Below are positions 51,657 to 62,455 of a DNA stretch of 64,000 nucleotides, one piece after another. A model generated the notes under the pieces. It did no database searches. It was not told the origin of the DNA and saw only the letters and a program-made list of their open reading frames with translations. This DNA comes from Heligmosomoides polygyrus polygyrus (Eukaryota; Nematoda; Chromadorea; Rhabditida; Heligmosomidae). Position numbers and translations under genes: made by a program. The DNA lies in contig OX377202.1 in NCBI GenBank assembly GCA_947396885.1, forward strand, positions 16,306,001 through 16,370,000, read 5' to 3'. Position 1 is the stretch's first letter. Each line of letters opens with the position of its first letter.

Positions 51657-52416
51657 CTTTATAACGGATGCACTCAGCGCCCAAGTTCGGGGCTATGTTC
51701 GCAAGCCCGAGCTAGAAGACCTTGTAAGGGTCGTTGAGATACCCCCCCCCCAACCTTAAGGCACAGCTTGTTAGAAACCGCCTCTGCGACAGCGCGTGTA
51801 CTACTCCCTCCTGCATGGTCTGCCCGTACGGTAGGGAAGGCGACTGTAGAGTCTCGAGAATGGTGTACTTCATAACTTGCAGTCAATGCAACGAGTAATA
51901 CATCGGTGAGACGGGCAGGCCTCTTTGGGTCAGAGTGAAGGAGCACGTGGATGGACTGGACAAGTGCAAAGTCTCCACGCCTTTGGGGGAACACAGACTG
52001 CGAAGTCTCAGTGGCGCAGTGGTTGGGATAGCGGTGACCATCCTTGCGCGTGAGTTCGATATCGCGGCGCGCAAAATCCTGGAGGCGTTGTGGAATGCGT
52101 TCAGAAATCCCGTGATCAATAGGAGAAAGGAACGCGTAGCCGTAACCCAGGAGCTGGCCCCATTTGGCGACCTCTGTGGGCTTGACCCTGGAGGGCGCCA
52201 GCCGGAGGACCGCTGAGGGGCTGACCCGAAAGGCGAGTTCATTCACCCAGACGTTCTCATTCCGAGGGTGACCATCCAGCCTTTCGGCTGTTTCCATAAG
52301 GTCAGTCGGGTTGCCTTACTCCCCATTCGTTTCATTCCCCCATTAATTTTTGAGACTCCTGTAGCTTGAAATGATCCTTGGACGAGTAATTTCTCAAACT
52401 CTTTTTGACTTTTCCA

Positions 52417-52452
52417 GGCTCTGAAGAAGGCGGTTACGCCGAAACGTAAGCC
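52417..52452 (+). ncRNA. hammerhead ribozyme-like motif
   Basis: GGCT, then CTGAAGA (core), A, stem II GGCG-GTTA-CGCC, GAAA, CGTA and AGCC. Stem I pairs GGCT with AGCC exactly. Stem III would be the self-complementary ACGT, so cleavage after GTA would need two molecules. An extra A at the base of stem II is off consensus. Penelope-like elements are known to carry such minimal hammerheads. Confidence 0.6.
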
Positions 52453-52589
52453 GAATAAAGCTTCGATAACAATCTTGGTTCAACAGCTTCACGACATCCT
52501 TCACCACAGTTAAACGACATGCCAAGATTCAATGACAGTCGGACATGGAACACCTGAAGTAAGGTGAGAACTCGAAAGTACTGGAAAGC

Positions 52590-52680
52590 TAACTAATCAA
52601 TTAATCAATCTCTACTTGGAATACGCCACGTATTCAACGCTTACTGGATGTGGAGGCAATCTGACGGCAATTCGATGGAT
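52590..52680 (-). mobile_element. SINE 3' fragment
   Basis: GGAATACGCCACGTATTCAA and GGATGTGGAGGCAATCTGA match the SINE 3' block in reverse orientation. Confidence 0.55.
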
Positions 52681-53099
52681 TGGATGAGTGCGGTAGTTGT
52701 TTTTGTTACTAGAAAAACCCTGTTTATCCTTAAATTTTTTTGAAAATTGTAATAAAGTGAGTGTATACTCAGCACGACATACATCAAAAGCAAACAAAAT
52801 GTTCAAAAAAAGGGCTTGTTCTTAGATGGAACACCAAAAATCACATTAGAAATAGAAATGCTCAATTTCGGTTAAGAAGATAAGCGCTTTGAGTCCAATT
52901 AATAGAGCGCTGGCCTAACCCAAAGGTAAAATTTATTTGTCAATGAAAAAATGATGTAGGCCGATTGCCTTTCAAACCACACGCCCTTATTTTTCTCGGT
53001 GTTTATTAATAAAATACTATAGAAACAGAGCAGAGTAGAATGGTAAAAATGCTGTTTTTTGCACTTAAGAATAAATTTTAAGCTGTTAAAGAATAAAAG
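52681..53099. other. no gene recognised
   Basis: AT-rich, no named element. Confidence 0.35.
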
Positions 53100-53195
53100 T
53101 ATAAAGGACGGCGTTATTCAATCCCTTCTAGGATGCGCCGAGCATTCCACTTTTATGGCATGTCGTGGAGGCTACCGCAGGTTATTGAATAGGTT
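53100..53195 (-). mobile_element. SINE 3' fragment
   Basis: GGCGTTATTCAATCCC, GGATGCGCCGAGCATTCC and GGCATGTCGTGGAGGC match the SINE 3' block in reverse orientation. Confidence 0.7.
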
Positions 53196-53689
53196 CCCAC
53201 ACACATTCGAACTGCATTGGAGAAGGTCACCATAATAAGTTGCTACCAATGTAAAAAATCTAGTTACAGTTTAAGTAATTCTACAAAATTTTTAGTGAAG
53301 AGGTTTCTTAAAGCCAATAAACAACTTTTTTTATATAGTGGAGAGTTTCTACAATGAGTAGGTTCAGAAGCAGCGCCAGAGCAGTGCAGACTGTCGGACG
53401 TGCGTTGAAGAGAGTGGATGAGGCTGTGCTTTGCACCCAAATTCACTTAGCTTTTGCAGGAGGCTTTTTCTTCTCGTGTGGACTGAGCAGAAGCGTACCA
53501 ATCAAACCTCAGAGTTCTTCCGCAGCAACGAAATGGCACAGATACCCGGATGCTGCCCATTCTCTCTCTGCCCGTCTAGGGAGCCGAAAAATCTCGGAGA
53601 CCAAAAAGGGGGTGGGAGTTGATCGTCAGGAACGTTCACGAAAATTAGTCCAGTACTACTACTGCAGTGGATATAAAACATGGGAAAAG
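53196..53689 (+). other. open frame of unknown nature
   Basis: A 113-codon plus-strand frame (53354-53695) begins MSRFRSSARAVQTVGRALKR and contains a mildly hydrophobic AFAGGFFFSCG segment. No family is recognised and other frames are open too. I do not claim a gene. Confidence 0.25.
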
Positions 53690-53945
53690 GAATAAAGGAT
53701 ATGGGACTATGTTAATCAATCTCTATCTTACTTGAAGCACGTATTGGACTCTTACACTATACGGTGGAGGGAATTTGAGTGCACACCTGGTCTATGCCAC
53801 GACTTGCCGCACAGGCGTACAAGTCTTTCATCAATCCCATTGGCCTGGGCGGGACCATAACCTTAGAAGAACCTCGACTCGGTAATATGCGACAGCTAAC
53901 AATTACTTCGGCGGCGCTACCATGCGCAAAACAATATAATAATAG
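53690..53945 (-). mobile_element. diverged SINE
   Basis: Order of blocks as in the SINE, in reverse: TTAATCAATC, GAAGCACGTATTGGACTC, TTGGCCTGGGCGGGACC, then a decayed head near 53930. Confidence 0.55.
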
Positions 53946-53994
53946 CAATAACAAATAACAATAAATAAATAATAATAGTAGTATTATAAACGCA

Positions 53995-54432
53995 GTTAAA
54001 GGATAACGGCCGCCGTTATTCAGCCTTTTTGCGGGATGCGCCATGCATTCTACTTCTAGCGGATGTCGTAGAGGCATCGGAATTGACCTATACAAGATAA
54101 CTCGTGGTGACTAACCGATAGGCAAGTCATTACTTTAACCTGCTAGGTGATTTGTACTGGCTCTGGCTCCAGTCGACCGGGCAGCCTCCGAGAGGACCAC
54201 GGGAGGAGCTGCATTGTTTAAAGTTCAGCGAGAAATAAACGCGATCAATCTAGACTCGAAAGCAAGTGCCGCCATGCTGCCATTAACCTGCTGGAAAAAT
54301 CTAGCACCAATTCACCGACCCAGCAGGAACGGAAAACCTAGTTGGCATGGCCGAGAAATGCGAACCAGGAACCTGAAATCGGATGCTCGCGACGGCCGGC
54401 GCCTCCTCCGACTGCGCTACATGCGTCCATGC
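53995..54432 (-). mobile_element. SINE interrupted by a 115-bp repeat
   Basis: The 3' part (GCGGGATGCGCCATGCATTC) is at 53995-54160 and the head with CTCCTCCGACTGCGC at 54270-54432. Between them, 54155-54270 is the dispersed repeat also found at 14775. Confidence 0.7.
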
Positions 54433-54535
54433 AATACCATCCTCCTACTAATCATACAAATCCTTCAGGAAGTCCCATTTCTTCAAATAAAAAAAATTGT
54501 CTACAAAATGATAGCTCAGATGCATCTTATACGGG

Positions 54536-54700
54536 AAAGGTTAAGGTATCTAGTTGGGGATGCACCACGTATTCCACTTCCACCGACCCAGGAGGGGCGG
54601 AGGACTTGGTTAGCGTGGGAGGTAAACATGTATGAACCGAGAAACTTTAATCAGAGTGCACGCAACAGCCGGAGTCTCCTCCTACTCTGCTACCAGGCGA
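54536..54700 (-). mobile_element. SINE, internally deleted
   Basis: GGGGATGCACCACGTATTCC (3' block) is joined to ACCGACCCAGGAGGG and AGTCTCCTCCTACTCTGCTA (head); the middle is missing. Confidence 0.6.
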
Positions 54701-55143
54701 CGTTAGCAATCGGAAGAGGCTGTGCTGATATTGGGGTCTTTTCTCCAGCTGTCCGCAGTTTAAGAGAGTTCCTCATTCTAATATAACGTGGAGGAAAACA
54801 TTCGAAATGCTCTTGCAGAAGATCCCGAAGCCATACACGCAGACTACAGAAGGTTCCCATGTTCCCAGGAATTCGTGTCTTCTGGAACAGAGCATTAACA
54901 ATATAAAAACATGATGCTTCAGATGTCTAGTGTCATAAGGAACTTCATATCCTTAGTACACATTGATAAATCTTATAGAAAAACTAAAACTTCTGAAGGG
55001 CAAACGTCTCTACATCGAAAAGAAACGTTTGGGGAAACTTTAAAGGAAACCCCAAGCGATTCAACGGAAGAATTGAGGCCGCTGAGGCCAGTGCTCATTT
55101 GAGGAGAGCCTGAGCGGCAAAAATAGAGCCTGCATCGCCGAAA
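54701..55143. other. no gene recognised
   Basis: No named element or credible exon. Confidence 0.35.
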
Positions 55144-55680
55144 GTGGCTCATAATAGCACTCAAAGATTAGTCCGAAACAATGGCGAAGCGACAGAACGT
55201 GCTCTCAATTATCGGCGTCGGAACAAAGCTGAGAACTCTTGGAAGAAGCCCGCCAGCCGACGAAGACCAGCACGACACTCGCGGAAGGGCATGATGCGAC
55301 GGCGACAAATGATGTCAGACCAATTCGAGACGTGACAACGACCGAAGACGACGATGCCGCCGACGGCGACGATTTCAATTTCCATTTTCAGTGGAATGGC
55401 CAGCCGGTGTGCGAGAGGGGCTCATCGTCCTGTCGTTGCCGCCGGTCGGTCGTGGACCTCGTGGCCCGCGGACGACGACGTGTTCGACATCTTCCAGGCT
55501 GCCTCCGGCCGGCACATTAGATTGCAATCGAGAGACGACGGCTATTTCGTCGCCGTTGCCCTTCACCACTTAAGCAGCACGATGAGCACCAGAAGGAGCT
55601 TCTGGTGTTTAGCGCCTTCGTCTTCTTCTCCCCCGTCGGCTGTGCGACGGCGGCGGCTAAGCACGCTGAAGAGGTTGTAA
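55144..55680 (+). other. GC-rich island with open frames, possible orphan exon
   Basis: Bases 55240-55680 are clearly richer in G+C and CpG than their surroundings. Plus-strand frames are long for the size: a 108-codon frame (55354-55680) contains DDDVFDIFQAASGRHIRLQS and RDDGYFVAVALHHLSS; another (55239-55520) has EDDDAADGDDFNFHFQWNG. No family is recognised. It may be an exon of an unknown gene, or a dead insertion. Confidence 0.3.
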
Positions 55681-55957
55681 TCGAATTGTAGTGAAGGGAG
55701 TAGCGCTCAGTTTTGGAATAGGGGAGCCGATAACTCAATTAGAATGTCCACGAAAATTTAAGGGCCAATTAGCGCAGAGAATGAACGACACGCTGGTGAA
55801 CAGTTTTGGAGTGCGCCATGCACGCAGCTTCCTTGCAAGGCTTCGCGGGCTTCTTGATTCAAATCCTAAATTCAACCAATAGAAGAGTGACTTCCTCACA
55901 TCGAATAGGCGCTTAGATAGGACGGTAGAGCACAGCTGCGGCAGGTGTGTAGCATTT
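55681..55957. other. no gene recognised
   Basis: No named element. Confidence 0.3.
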
Positions 55958-56745
55958 TGAAGTCAAATTGGACACTCTTCTAGCCAAGCTTGACGCTTTT
56001 GATACCAAGCTGAACATCTCTCAAATTGAAACGAGCTTCTTTGACACAACACTGAGACGTGCCGAGAAGGTCAGAATATTTCTTTTTCTATGGAAAATTT
56101 GCTAGGCCTTTTTTGAAGTTGTTTAATTTAACAGCTCCAATCAGTGAACACACGTTCCGAAATTTTATATTTTTTTCTTAAAGGAAACGTCGTGTGGTTT
56201 GCAACTTATTTTGAGTAGAGCGACACAACATTTTTAGCGTGCTAAGGAAAGAGATGGTGCCATGCACTCGTCAAGCTCGCTGCGACTTCAATTTGATTGA
56301 TTGTGCAAACGCTGCTTACTTAAACAGCGAAGTGAAGATGTATACGTGTTCTCTACAATTGTTTGTTGTACTACATCACGCAAACACAACGTTTGCTATC
56401 AATCAAATGAGAATCGCGACACCTGAATGAATGCAAGGCGCAATTTCTTCCTATGGCGGCACAAAATTGCTTCTTTCCTGCACTTTAAAACATGCTTTAA
56501 ACCGTAGTTTTTCCTTGAAAAATTGAAATTTTATAAAAGCTCAAACAGCGTACTCACTTATCAGGTTAATAAAAAATAAAAAGGCTATTCCAAATTTTCC
56601 TTAAACTATAAGTTATCCTAATCTTCTGGAAATTCTCTAGTTGAATCTGGAAACGCTCGCCTTGATATAGAAGATGTTCAGTTAAATCTGTAAAGCGTCG
56701 AGCTTGCTTAGAAGAGGGTCCAATTTGACTTGATACCGTCATTAC
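55958..56745. mobile_element. foldback element with 21-bp subrepeat arms
   Basis: The left arm (55958-56050) contains AAGTCAAATTGGACACTCTT and CAAGCTTGACGCTTTTGATAC. The right arm (56630-56745) contains GTCGAGCTTGCTTAGAAGAG and CCAATTTGACTTGA. The centre includes TTTGCTATCAATCAAATGAG, also present in the 12.6-kb copy. Confidence 0.65.
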
Positions 56746-57326
56746 TCTGAAAGCCCCAGCAGTCAACTGCGGGTGAACCTCCGCTAAATGGGAGGACAAC
56801 AACGGGTACGAAATCCACCGATAGGTGACAGGAGTTTCGCTCACTAATGAACTGCTTTCCTCCTGTAGTTCAACTTAACCTTAAGGAGAAGCGGTTTCAA
56901 ATTGCTCCGCCGTAACGTTTGCAATATGGTCCGTCTAGTCAGGCACTCAAACTTTGCATCGCTTTAGGTCACCGTCCTAAATCATCATCCGCACACACCA
57001 GAAATAGAGCTGGGAGCTATGAGTTAGTAGCTTCCGGGTCATCATGTCATCATTTCCCCAAATTCGCTCAATCGCCGTACCTAGGCTCTATAGGGTGATA
57101 GGCGAATACCACCAAGAGGAATCTGCCACAAGTCTATAGAAAATGAGACAAGGACAGTATTCATGGCAAGTGGAATACATGGCGCATTCCGAACTACATT
57201 AACCATTCTCCTTCAAGATGTATCTGAGCTGTTATTTTGTTGACTTTTGTTCATTTTAATTTTAATTTTATTTGAAGAAATGGGACTTCTTGAAAGACTG
57301 TGATGAGTGAGAGAATGATATAGCAC
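56746..57326. other. no gene; one short SINE scrap
   Basis: GGAATACATGGCGCATTCC at about 57171 is a SINE 3' remnant. Nothing else recognised. Confidence 0.4.
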
Positions 57327-57617
57327 GGACGCATGTAGCGCAGTCGGAGAAGGAGCCGGCCGTCACATGCACACGATTTCAGGTTCCTGGTTCGGATTTT
57401 CCCGCTAGGCCAACCAAGTTTTCCATCTCTACAAAGTCGGCGGATTGGTGACCTATTCGTCTTAGAACGACAAAGCGCTGACTTGTTTATCGACTGGCCA
57501 CCGCAAGGCATTATATGTCCAAGTGCGCATACAAATCGCCTCCACGACATCACAAAAGTAGAATGCGTGGCTCGTCCCAAATACGTGTTAGCTAACACCG
57601 TCCCTCATCCTTTATTC
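57327..57617 (+). mobile_element. tRNA-derived SINE, full length
   Basis: GGACGCATGTAGCGCAGTCG has an exact A box, CTGGTTCGGATTTTCC is in the B-box place, and GAATGCGTGGCTCGTCCC is followed by a TTTATTC tail. Confidence 0.85.
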
Positions 57618-57676
57618 TTTCTTTGACTAACATTCTGAATCCAGCACAGAATTTCATGGGAACAGTTCTACGACAC

Positions 57677-57820
57677 CAGGGGCCGAATTCGTCAACGACT
57701 AACCCTGTGGGTGTAGGGGTAGAGATACCCATGATGAAGCCTGTAATCTCTGTCTCTTATCTTATCTCTGTCCCTTTCACCCCGCACACCCACGGGTTTT
57801 GTTGGTGAATCCGGCCCCAG
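57677..57820. mobile_element. 144-bp MITE with CAGGGGCC ends
   Basis: CAGGGGCCGAATTCGTCAAC at 57677 and CTGGGGCCGGATTCACCAAC on the minus strand from 57820 are imperfect inverted ends. The similarity extends inward through CCCTGTGGGTGT/CCCGTGGGTGTG. Non-coding. No clear target duplication. Confidence 0.7.
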
Positions 57821-57827
57821 GATCGCT

Positions 57828-57985
57828 AAAGAGGTCAGTGCTCTATCCTTCGAAAACAAGTCTGTACCCATTCACCGATCCCGGAGTAGGGAAAGACGTG
57901 GCTGGACTAGGTGGGAAACCCGAACGTCGATTCGAGGTGAATGCAACAGCTAGTGCCTCTACCGACTGCGCCACCGCGTGCCCAC
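57828..57985 (-). mobile_element. SINE, head and middle
   Basis: AAGTCTGTACCCATTCACCG, then GGTGGGAAACCCGAACG and GCCTCTACCGACTGCGCC, in reverse SINE order. Confidence 0.65.
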
Positions 57986-59029
57986 TGAAACATGAGTGAA
58001 TCGAAGTGCTAAGCACTATTTTATAGGTTTTAACGAACAGCAATTTTTCCTCCGCAGCGTAGTTCATAAGTTTTTAGAAGATCAGGCAGCCTATAGGCAA
58101 TAAGCATTGCTTCATAGTATCGCTCATATGGGCCTTTTCAATCTCTCAGAAGAAACCAAGAAGCACCACATCGACCGAACCTCATAAAGAAAACAGCTGA
58201 CAGTTGTCAAAAGGAAAAAGTAGGCGTAACTCTTCTGCGAGACCTCGCACTTTCTTTTGGAAATGTGGCGCATATAAAAATGGGAAAGTAGAATACATGG
58301 CTCATCCCAATAGGATTTACGAAAACCACCTTTACCCTCTTATTCCAGGCGTCATGACGTTACAAAATTTTAAGAAAAAATAAAAAGGAAAACTTTCTGA
58401 ATAAGAAGACACTTTAACGGAATGATGGATGAAAAATCGGAAGAAATGGTGAATGCATTAGGACATCGGGCCTCGGGCCATCAGCACGCCATAGGGCAGC
58501 ATTATGGGAGTCGCACACATCCTTGCATGGATGGCCTAAACCGCCGATGGCCGTGCCGAGGGTTTTTCGAGTACAAAGCGACGAAAATATTCAGCTTAAC
58601 CGTATTATTCAATTAGTTGATGCGTGGGAGAGGCTGGCGACTGGTGAGAGTGCCCGGTCGGGAGCTGTCCTTAGCAGAATGCCAAGCAGATGACCGGCCG
58701 CCTTTAATGGAAGCGGTTTGAGTCAGCACGTGAGCGTCGAATTAGGCATAGATTCTATGGTCAGAACATTTCGGAAGGTGTTCAAGAAGGTCCAGGTTCG
58801 TCAGCAGCGACGAGGAGACAAAGGAAAATCCACCAAAACTACTTAATAATAGGTACCACCATTGCAGTGGAGGCACTTCAAAGCGGCTTTTGGCGTAAAC
58901 AGTAAAAGAGGGTCATACCACAAACAAATGAGTGACTCTGGATTCCCAAAAAACTACACAAACCCGCCTCATAGGGTTGAAGAGCACGGTTTGAGAGGGA
59001 GTTGAACATCGGAGGGTTACCGCTGCGCC
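57986..59029. other. no gene; SINE 3' scrap at 58284-58352
   Basis: GTAGAATACATGGCTCATCC at 58287 is a SINE 3' end. The rest is unassigned. Confidence 0.4.
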
Positions 59030-59490
59030 ATCTGCGCACCTTTTCTGTGCTCCCGTTGTAGGTCTGTGACCTGTGAAGCCTGTTGTCCTTTCTATAGTCG
59101 ATTCCAACAATGTTCCCTCTGGTCTGTGCACGGTGCCAGGGTGATCCAATAGGTTATCCTCGCTCGAGGGTTCCTTCAGGACTTGCTCGAAGAAGTTGAA
59201 CAACAGTGTTCTCTGACATTCTTCGGAATGCAGCAGATTACAGCTTTCGTCCAGCGAGTAAAGCGCACTGCGTAGCCGGCCCACCCAATTTTCTACTAGT
59301 CGACCTACTGGGGTGTATGTTAGTACACGGATAAGACTGGAATCGAAGGACTGGAATAATTAGGACACGGATCCCAGCGTTCTTCTTCAACTTCAAGACT
59401 TGTTTGACGCTCTGGAGAGCTCATCAAGCCGCTCGTTTCCTCCTGCTCAGGTCTGGCATTAGTTTTTCGGCCATAGAGATTTCGCAAGGT
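59030..59490 (-). mobile_element. RTE-1 relative, 3' fragment
   Basis: GCGTAGCCGGCCCACCCAATTTTCTAC and the block around CCGCTCGTTTCCTCCTGCTC align with RTE-1 at about 16815-17150, same orientation. Internally rearranged and out of frame. Confidence 0.7.
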
Positions 59491-59521
59491 GTGTGGTTTT
59501 TTCTACTATTTCAGTTTTTTA

Positions 59522-59789
59522 GGGCCGTGTAGCGCAGTCGAAGATGCCGACGGTCGCGCGCACCCGATATTAGGTTCCTAGGATTTTTCGCCAATGTCTC
59601 TTATACCTCCGGGGTGGGTGAATTGGTAGCAGACTTGTCTGGGAAAAATAAAACACAGTATTCTCCATCGGCTGGCCACCGTTAGACATTGTATCCTCAA
59701 ATTCCCTCCACGACATCTCGTAGAAGTGGAATGCGTAGCGCATCCCAACAGGGATTGAGTAACGCCGTTCTTTATCCCTTTGTCCTTTA
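59522..59789 (+). mobile_element. tRNA-derived SINE, near full length
   Basis: GGGCCGTGTAGCGCAGTCGA (A box), a decayed B-box region, GGTGAATTGGTAGCAGACTT, GGAATGCGTAGCGCATCCC and a TTTATCCC tail. Confidence 0.8.
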
Positions 59790-60727
59790 CCTCAGTTTTT
59801 TTGCAACCTTCTGTCTTTCAAACTCTCATATGCAAAATTATTAGTTTTTCGTTCTAGGTGCACTTCTGGTGCAAGTATTAAAAAAACAATATGTATGGAG
59901 AAGAAGAACTACAGAAAGTGTAGACCATTTGGAGATGCCTGTCCCGTTGAGCGTGAATGCGTAATCAAAAACTTTGCTTTTATGTGCTCTGTTTACTAGT
60001 GAACTGATGACATATCAGATTATACTGGCTATGTAGTTACGGTAAGCCTCAGCGTGACCCAGAGCCATCCTCCATATACGAGTTTTCTGATGAAGTGGGT
60101 TACCAGTAGACAATCTTTGATTTCGTTCTGCCCTTTCCTTTCGTTTATCAATACGCATCATCAAAACGTATCGCCGATAAAACTCGGACTAGAAAAATTG
60201 CTTAAAGAATTCCGGAAATGTTCTTGTTAGCAACTAGGCATATCATAGTGGAGAAAATACATATTAAATAGGTGCATGTAGCTAGTGTGGCTAAAAACCA
60301 CAATGTTAGGGTTGGTGCTGTGCATTGGATACAGGGATTTTGGATGAAAGTAATTTCTAGGCATAGGAGCAGCGCGAAAGCGGATAGGTAAGCAGGAAGC
60401 TGCTGCAGACGAGAACAGAGAAGAAGAAGAAATACAGCCAATTCTGTCAGATCGGTCGCCCACTTCCTCAGATGCCGGAAGCGCGTCAGAACGATCTCAG
60501 GTAATTTCATCGCATAGGAAGTGGAAATAACCGTCTCGTCTGAAGAAAACGAGAGAAGGCTCGAGACCGGCTTCTCATCGGAATATTGCACTTCATGCGG
60601 GCAATTTTTCTCTGGGGTTCACCTATTCCGACAGCGGGAGACCACCGCTGCTATGAAGGAACAGGTCGGTGCCTAAGGACGCTTGAGAATCTCAATGAGC
60701 CGTATTAAGCACGATTTCTTAAGGAGG
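59790..60727. other. no gene recognised
   Basis: A 129-codon minus-strand frame (60591-60202) is moderately hydrophobic (FLLLLCSRLQQL) but matches nothing that I know. No repeat named. Confidence 0.3.
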
Positions 60728-61005
60728 AACGGTGTTACTCCATCCCTTTTAGGATGCGTCACGCAATCTACTTCTTTGGGATGTCGTGGAGGCAATTTGG
60801 ATACGGATTTTTCCTCTACAATATCTTGGGATGTACAGACAATGGACCTCCCAGATAAGTCTGGCACGAATTCACTGGGCCTGGAAGAATGAAGGGCTTG
60901 GTTGTTTGGGTGAGAAACCTGAACCAAGAACTTGTAGTCGGGTACACACAACAGTCGGCGCCTCCTCCAACTGCGGTAGCACTCATCCACTCCATCTTTC
61001 TTAGA
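60728..61005 (-). mobile_element. tRNA-derived SINE, near full length
   Basis: GGATGCGTCACGCAATCTAC and GGGATGTCGTGGAGGCAATT (3' part), CAGATAAGTCTGGCACGAAT (middle), then CGCCTCCTCCAACTGCGG (head) near 60975. Confidence 0.8.
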
Positions 61006-61336
61006 AGAAGTGCCCGCAAACATTTCTAAAATCAAATTTCCACCCCAAGAGGAGACTGTGATAGGAAAGCCGAAGAAGTCGGTCGATGTGCTAAAAAACC
61101 GGCAGTGCTCAATGCTGTTCAACCAACTTGGGATGCGCCTTGCAATTAGCAACATCCCGTAATTGACGATAAGAGCAAGCTTGCACCAAGTACCAAACAG
61201 CCTACAAGGAATGACGACTCTCCCATTGTTTGGACCAACTTAGTCTTTACCTGGACGCGGACCAGTAGACTAAACATGAAACAAACTTGGTAAATTTCTT
61301 TTAAGCGTCAATTGGCTGGAATCCAGGTTGTAAGCA
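61006..61336. other. no gene recognised
   Basis: Unassigned. Confidence 0.35.
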
Positions 61337-61643
61337 CTCATAACGATGTTATATCGCGGTCAAAACTTCAGCACCAGGCAGGACTCGAACCAGCATCTTC
61401 TGCCGACCGGTCGGAAATGTTCTGCGCCATGGCACCACCGGCACTGCTTCATCGAGCGTAACAGCAGCACCGTACCGATATACAGGTGAGTGCTGATGTG
61501 TTCCATGAGGTATGATGTTGCCTTCGATCAAACAGCGTCCGGTGGTGTAATGGCGTGGAGCATTCCCGCCCGTCGGGAAAGAGGTGCGGGCTCAAGTCCC
61601 ACCTGGCGCTAGAGTTTTGATCGCAATGAAACGTTGTTATGAG
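61337..61643. mobile_element. foldback of two head-to-head tRNA-like arms
   Basis: The left arm reads inward on the minus strand and the right arm on the plus strand. The right arm has GTGGTGTAATGGCGTGGAGC, GTGCGGGCTCAAGTCCCAC (B-box region) and CTGGCGCTAGAGTTTTGATC. The left arm has the complement of GCAGAAGATGCTGGTTCGAG. The outer ends CTCATAAC match on both sides. Same architecture as 20.2 kb. Confidence 0.8.
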
Positions 61644-62245
61644 AGCTTAAAACCTCGATGAACCACAATCTTTCTAGCTCGAGCTGATCGAAACGAATGG
61701 AACACGCCACCTTCTCGTTCTACCCTTTTTTCGTCAAGAATACACGTCGCGCAAAGCAATTCCGTATGGCGACTAATAATCGCCACAGCGACCCATTTCG
61801 CTCGGCGAGCCGGCAACTTATGCTTAGCTGGGTGGTTGCGGATAATTGGTATCCGTTTAGTAGCGATTGGATTACAAATACTTCCGTAAATTGCAAAAGC
61901 ATACTGAAGCACAAAGTGCAAAAAAAAACGAGGAAATTTGTCCAAGATTCAGCGCAGGAGAAGCAACAACCAAGTACGACATAGGGAAGGAAGGTCCATG
62001 GACACGAGGTGACGTGATGGTGAAGGCGGGCCACTTCAAGCAGAACAAGCCAGCCACTTCCCGTCCTTGAGGAAGTATGACAGCTGTATAAACACGGATG
62101 ATGGGCCGTCAGTGTCCTAGTTGCCGTAGTCGGACGTTCTGCGTAGAAGCCAGGTGTGGAGCAGAGGCACGAGGCGCCGTTGGTGTGCGGAGCAAGCCGT
62201 CGAGTTCGACACGAAATCCCGGCTAGGTAGGTACCGTTCGTTTGT
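61644..62245. other. no gene recognised
   Basis: Overlapping frames of 95 and 67 codons on the plus strand (61697-62070) and 181 on the minus strand, none of a family that I know. May be part of a mobile element. Confidence 0.3.
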
Positions 62246-62455
62246 GACCGTTTGTTTGCGATCAAAATGCACTAGATGGGACTCGAGCCCACAAACCTGC
62301 TTCCCCCCCCCCCCTCTTGCTTCCAGAGCAGTGACACTAAGATACGTTCAGTCAAACAGCGATGGTATAATGGAGTATAACATCCTGCCTGGTAAGCAGG
62401 AGGTGCAGGTTCGAGTCTCACCTGGCGTTTTGATAGCAGCAAAATATAATATAAT
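62246..62455. mobile_element. foldback of two tRNA-like arms, third copy
   Basis: Left arm, minus strand: GGGCTCGAGTCCCATCTAGT, then TTTTGATCGCAAAC. Right arm, plus strand: GATGGTATAATGGAGTATAA, CCTGC-CTGGTAA-GCAGG (a perfect 5-bp anticodon-like stem with a 7-base loop), GCAGGTTCGAGTCTC (exact GGTTCGAGTC B-box core) and TGGCGTTTTGAT. A poly-C run lies in the left arm. Confidence 0.7.

Larger units (their letters stand above)
51570..52510 (+). mobile_element. Penelope-like element fragment with GIY-YIG domain
   Basis: Plus-strand reading: NRLCDSACTTPSCMVCPYG, then VYFITCSQCNE, a stop codon, YIGETGRPLWVRVKEHVDGL, STPLGEHRL and NPVINRRKE. This is the GIY-YIG endonuclease of Penelope-like retroelements. 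The RT part is missing and the frame is broken. The ends are inverted copies of one another: GTCGTGAAGCTGTTGA at about 51570 and TCAACAGCTTCACGAC near 52490. They carry hammerhead-like cores. Confidence 0.8.

Noticed and set aside
62350..62430. Functional tRNA-Thr gene
   Set aside because: The anticodon stem and B box look good, but the acceptor and T stems do not pair cleanly, and the unit is an arm of a dispersed foldback.
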